Under the pieces are notes generated by a model, which saw only the letters and a program-made list of their open reading frames with translations, did no database searches and was not told the DNA's origin. The translations under genes were made by a program, and so were the position numbers. Shown piece after piece: positions 60,421 to 64,000 of a DNA stretch of 64,000 nucleotides. Source of the DNA: Piliocolobus tephrosceles (Eukaryota > Chordata > Mammalia > Primates > Cercopithecidae); contig NC_045437.1 of assembly GCF_002776525.5 (NCBI RefSeq), forward strand, positions 134,241,068 to 134,305,067, read 5' to 3'. How positions within the stretch are numbered: position 1 is the stretch's first letter; each line of letters begins with the position of its first letter.

Positions 60421-60499
60421 ACTTTCACCAACCATCTACACACAGATTTTTTGAGCAATACTTAGAGACAAATTGAAAAAAAAAAAATCACTTTTCTAA

Positions 60500-60720
60500 C
60501 ATAAAGAAAGCACACATAAATGACAAACACTTGTATAATGGTACTATGTACTAGTCATTGTTCAATATGTATTTAATCCTCACAGACATATAATTAGTAC
60601 CTGCCTCACAATCATTTCTATTTTACAGTTGAGCCAATGAGAAAGAGTGGTTAAGTAATCTACCCCAAATCTCTTTGCTTGTTAAAGGCATAGCAAGCAT
60701 TTGAACCCAGAGTGTTTGGC
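60500..60720 (-). mobile_element. MIR SINE
   Basis: 'ggtactatgtactagtcatt', 'atttaatcctcacagacata' and 'ttctattttacagttgagcc' are in reversed MIR order. Confidence 0.82.
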
Positions 60721-61299
60721 TAGAAAATCAGTTCGTTCATTTCTTATATTCGATGCTTCTAGATAGATGTGAATAACTGATTATAACAATGTGATTACTA
60801 ATGAAAACGATATTTTTGTGACTGTATTAGCTAGAAGTTCTCAATACGGGTATTAATTTTAAGACACATTATTGAATACCTATTGAGTGACTACTGTATT
60901 CCAGCCAGAGTGCAAGTTACTCTAAGTACAGTTGTGTCTCAGGTCATAAACCATGCTTGATATGTCTCTAAAACCTATACATTTTTACAGCATCACAAAA
61001 AGCAGTTACAACAAATTAGGCACATCCTTCTATAGTGATTCAAGAGTTTCATAAAATTAGAATTGATCCAGTAGATTCTACCTTGACAATTATGTTTGGC
61101 AAGAATCTTTAGCTATTACCTGTCCTCTCAAATGCTTGCAATGAAACCTGTCGTCTGAAAGGAAATGCTCATCTCATTTTTGGTCATTTTATGTTTTTTT
61201 TTTTTTAATCAAAGTTTCTGGAAACAAGCATGATAAAATAGCTAAACAGTATGCATTTTTCTAAGCACTTTGCATGCTTTCATGTAGATACGTATATAC

Positions 61300-61560
61300 A
61301 TATGTATGTCTATTGAGGTATAGTTTACTTCTAGTAAAATAAACAGATCTTAGCTACATAACCCAATGAGTTTTACAAATCTGAACATCTTTGGGAATAA
61401 TATTCAAACAGGAGACGGAACGTTTCTATCACCCGAGAAAATTCCTTTGTTCCTCCTCTTAATCAATTCCCATCCCCAGAGGCGGTGATTGTTCTGATTT
61501 CTATCACATTTAATGTTTTCAGTCTTAGCTATAATCCGATGAAGTGGTTCTAACTTTGAG
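61300..61560 (-). mobile_element. Ancient L1M-like fragment
   Basis: 'gtctattgaggtatagttta', 'gagttttacaaatctgaaca' and 'ccagaggcggtgattgttct' resemble the reversed 3' region of an old L1. Confidence 0.6.
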
Positions 61561-63240
61561 GCCTGGATTCTCGGCCACCATACTGTCCTCCTGCAACTCT
61601 GCCCAACAGAGACTTAGACCATCTCAATAATGTTCTCTGTGAGAATGAAGCCACGACTTAATTATGCCCTACCTTCTCTCCCATGCATCTAGAATATGCA
61701 CCACCCTTGAGAGAACAGAGAACATGGTCACTCAAATCACTGTCTACTTTCTTTGGATCAGTTGAGAAACTCTATTTAGAAAAATAGAGCAGACAAGTGT
61801 AAACATGTACAGGTCAGATGGTGGGGTCAATGAATGAGGTGGGCATATGCCCTCTCAGAACAGGAGCTGACCACAGCCCACCAGCCACTGTGTCCAAGAA
61901 ATTACACAGGGAATGCCTATCATCTTCAGCTTTTTCTAGAAGATTGACATCATGATATCTTAGCATGTTTAAATGTTTGGTAACTAAGTCAATTAAAACA
62001 AACAAACAAACAAAAAAACACTTGGTGAGTCAAAATGTACCCACAGTCCAAGTCTTTGGGTTGCTGGCTTATGACCTGCTGTTTGGATCAGCAGCCTGGA
62101 AACATCCGAGATGGGAGGTGGGGACACAAACTTTTGAAGGTCTCAGCCAATGTTAGGAGTTAATCTTTCTCATTACCTGGTAAAAATTATGCTGTCCAGA
62201 CACTGGCCTATTATCAATATTCCTGACCCCCGAGGGAAGCAGATAAGTACTGGTAAGCACACACTGAACAAATAACAAAGAGAGAAGAAACTTGCGAGGG
62301 TGAATGGAACCCAATAAAGAAATAGAGGGAAGGGGCTAGAAAGATTATAGAACACGAGAGAGAAGAGAAGTCAACCATAGGTAACAATAGGAATGAAAGG
62401 AACACAGTGTGGCTCTGTTCCCCGCTGTCCTTACCCTGGAGCAATCTTTTTTCATTGAATACGCAGTGCCAATACCACAACCCCAATAAGGGTTAGTACA
62501 GGATTTTGTCGAATGATTCATTTAGAGAGAGGAGCTTACCCTGATATTTATTTACTCTGAACTCAAAGAATAGTTTCAGTGGCTGAATACGTCAACTCCA
62601 GCAAGTAACAGCAGGGTTTCCAGGCATTAACAATATATTATTTGGAAGTCAAGGTGCTCACAAGACAGTTTGATCCTATCATACTGGCAAGGAAAAGTGG
62701 TCTGAGCAAGGAGGGAGTTTCTAATCCCTGGCAATATAGTTTTTATCAGGGAATTGTGCTTGCTCTAATAGGTGCCATTGCTTTATCAGTGAAAAAGAAG
62801 AATAAAGTGATTGCATCCATATCCTCCTACACATCCTGAGCTCCATTAATACAACCTCCAACAAAGCTTTCTGAGCAAACCAATCTCACAGGATTTATAC
62901 ACTAAGTGAACCATGGTGACATGCTCCTCCCTAGTCCTACAGACCTGTCTGAGAGGCAGGTCAGAGGCTACAGCTTACACGGTTTCCTTTATATAAGGCA
63001 GTTCACACTCTGCAACAGGAATTTGAAACAATAATGAAGACCTTTCTGTGTGGCAAGAAAAGTGAAACAAAGGGAAATGTGGAATTTCTAGAGAAATTTG
63101 GGCAACATAGGAAAAGTAACCCAGACAATTCAGAGTAAAACATCCTCTCCTTTGTTGATTGTCTGAACTCTTCATTTTTACCTCGATCTACCTTTTTCAC
63201 TCTTTGTCGATTTGCCTGGTGCTATCTCAGTTCATCTTAA
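61561..63240. other. Unique intron sequence
   Basis: No gene is supported. A short CAAA run lies at 61999-62020. Confidence 0.4.
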
Positions 63241-63244
63241 CTAT

Positions 63245-63480
63245 ATGTATTAATATATTTGACATATTTAAGTGCTTACTGTGTGCAAAGGACAATGCTA
63301 AGTGCATTATCTGTACAATCTCACAACACACTATGAGGCAGATACTATTGTCATGTCTATTTTAGACATTAGGAAATCGGGACACATTTTGGAGATGATG
63401 TAACTTGCCTACAGCCACACAGCCAGGACCCCAGTCTGCGTTTGAGGCAGACTCTGAGCTCAGTTCACAATATAACCACT
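63245..63480 (-). mobile_element. MIR SINE, well preserved
   Basis: 'agtgcttactgtgtgcaaag', 'gaggcagatactattgtcat' and 'ttgcctacagccacacagcc' are in reversed MIR order. Confidence 0.9.
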
Positions 63481-64000
63481 TTTCTTCCACAGCAAGATGA
63501 TACCCCCTTCCATTTTTTTCTTTCCTGCTGTGCTTCCTCTCCCTACAATCACCCTCTTCCTTTTTTGGTTAACAGATGTGTGAAGTCCTCACCATGGATA
63601 TGCATTGTTCAGATGACTAAGTTGAGTTCAATGAGCCATAGTTTTTGTCAGGAGAAGGCTCACTGAAATATGTTCAGAGAAGAGTAAAGAAAGAGAGCAG
63701 CAAAAGTTGAAGAAATGAGTGAAATGACTCAAGATGCCCACCCTTAAGGGAGACAGACTGAGAGTTATTCTTAAAGAAAAGGAAGAGCCTCAGAATTACA
63801 AAAATCATAGGTTGTGAAAACAGAAAATAATTCAGAGGTATCAGATCATCTTACAGATGGGAAACCTGAGATCTGAAGATGAATGGAGCCAAACCTGAGC
63901 TAAGATTTCTGACGACCTCTACCTTTCCTCCCTTCTCAACCCCCAGTACCAGCACGTTCCTCAGACGTGGCTTAGGAAACTATCCAAGATGCTTGAAACC
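63481..64000. other. Unique intron sequence to the window end
   Basis: A weak reversed MIR core may lie at 63820-63890 ('catcttacagatgggaaacc'). Nothing else is recognised. Confidence 0.4.

Overview
The window is nuclear DNA from a primate, most likely an Old World monkey. It is AT-rich, intron-like, and full of Alu, L1, L2, MIR, MER1/MER20 and LTR elements. Two young Alus (2591-2899 and 33535-33811) share the variants I associate with the cercopithecid AluYR group ('cacctcgccc' in the middle, 'acaggcttga' near the head). That points to a macaque/baboon-type genome rather than an ape. This assignment rests on recalled subfamily features, not on a search.

One host protein-coding exon is supported. 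Positions 46542-46730 on the minus strand encode the first 63 residues of delta-sarcoglycan (SGCD), flanked by a good acceptor and donor. The gene therefore runs right to left. Everything above 46730 is the intron upstream of this exon and everything below 46542 is the intron downstream. SGCD introns are very long, which fits a 64 kb window holding a single exon. The other open frames lie inside repeats or are short and show no family resemblance, so I do not call them genes.

Region by region: 1-13 kb holds Alu, MIR, a MER1 DNA transposon, an L1 3' stub, a long L2 fragment and an L1M fragment. 13-20 kb is mostly unique intron with little recognisable. 20-31 kb has a second MER1, Alus, a 350-bp TA/CA-rich microsatellite and an LTR-like tract. 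31-41 kb is dense in MIR, L2 and an MLT1-like LTR. 41-43.1 kb is a 2.1-kb 5'-truncated L1 in antisense. 44.1-45.7 kb is an Alu cluster just downstream of the exon. 49.1-50.1 kb has a MER20 split by an Alu and an L1 stub. 53.5-56.5 kb holds ancient L2-type remnants.

The most striking element is a class I endogenous retrovirus at 56560-59853. It has two LTRs of 475 and 503 bp, a perfect 5-bp target duplication (GTTGC), a primer-binding site resembling the tRNA-Phe type, a 190-bp tandem duplication in the leader, a broken gag with three zinc-knuckle boxes, a damaged protease start, no polymerase, and a short envelope tail. It is defective and lies antisense to SGCD. I see no CRISPR array, operon, tRNA or rRNA gene, and no clearly novel biological system.
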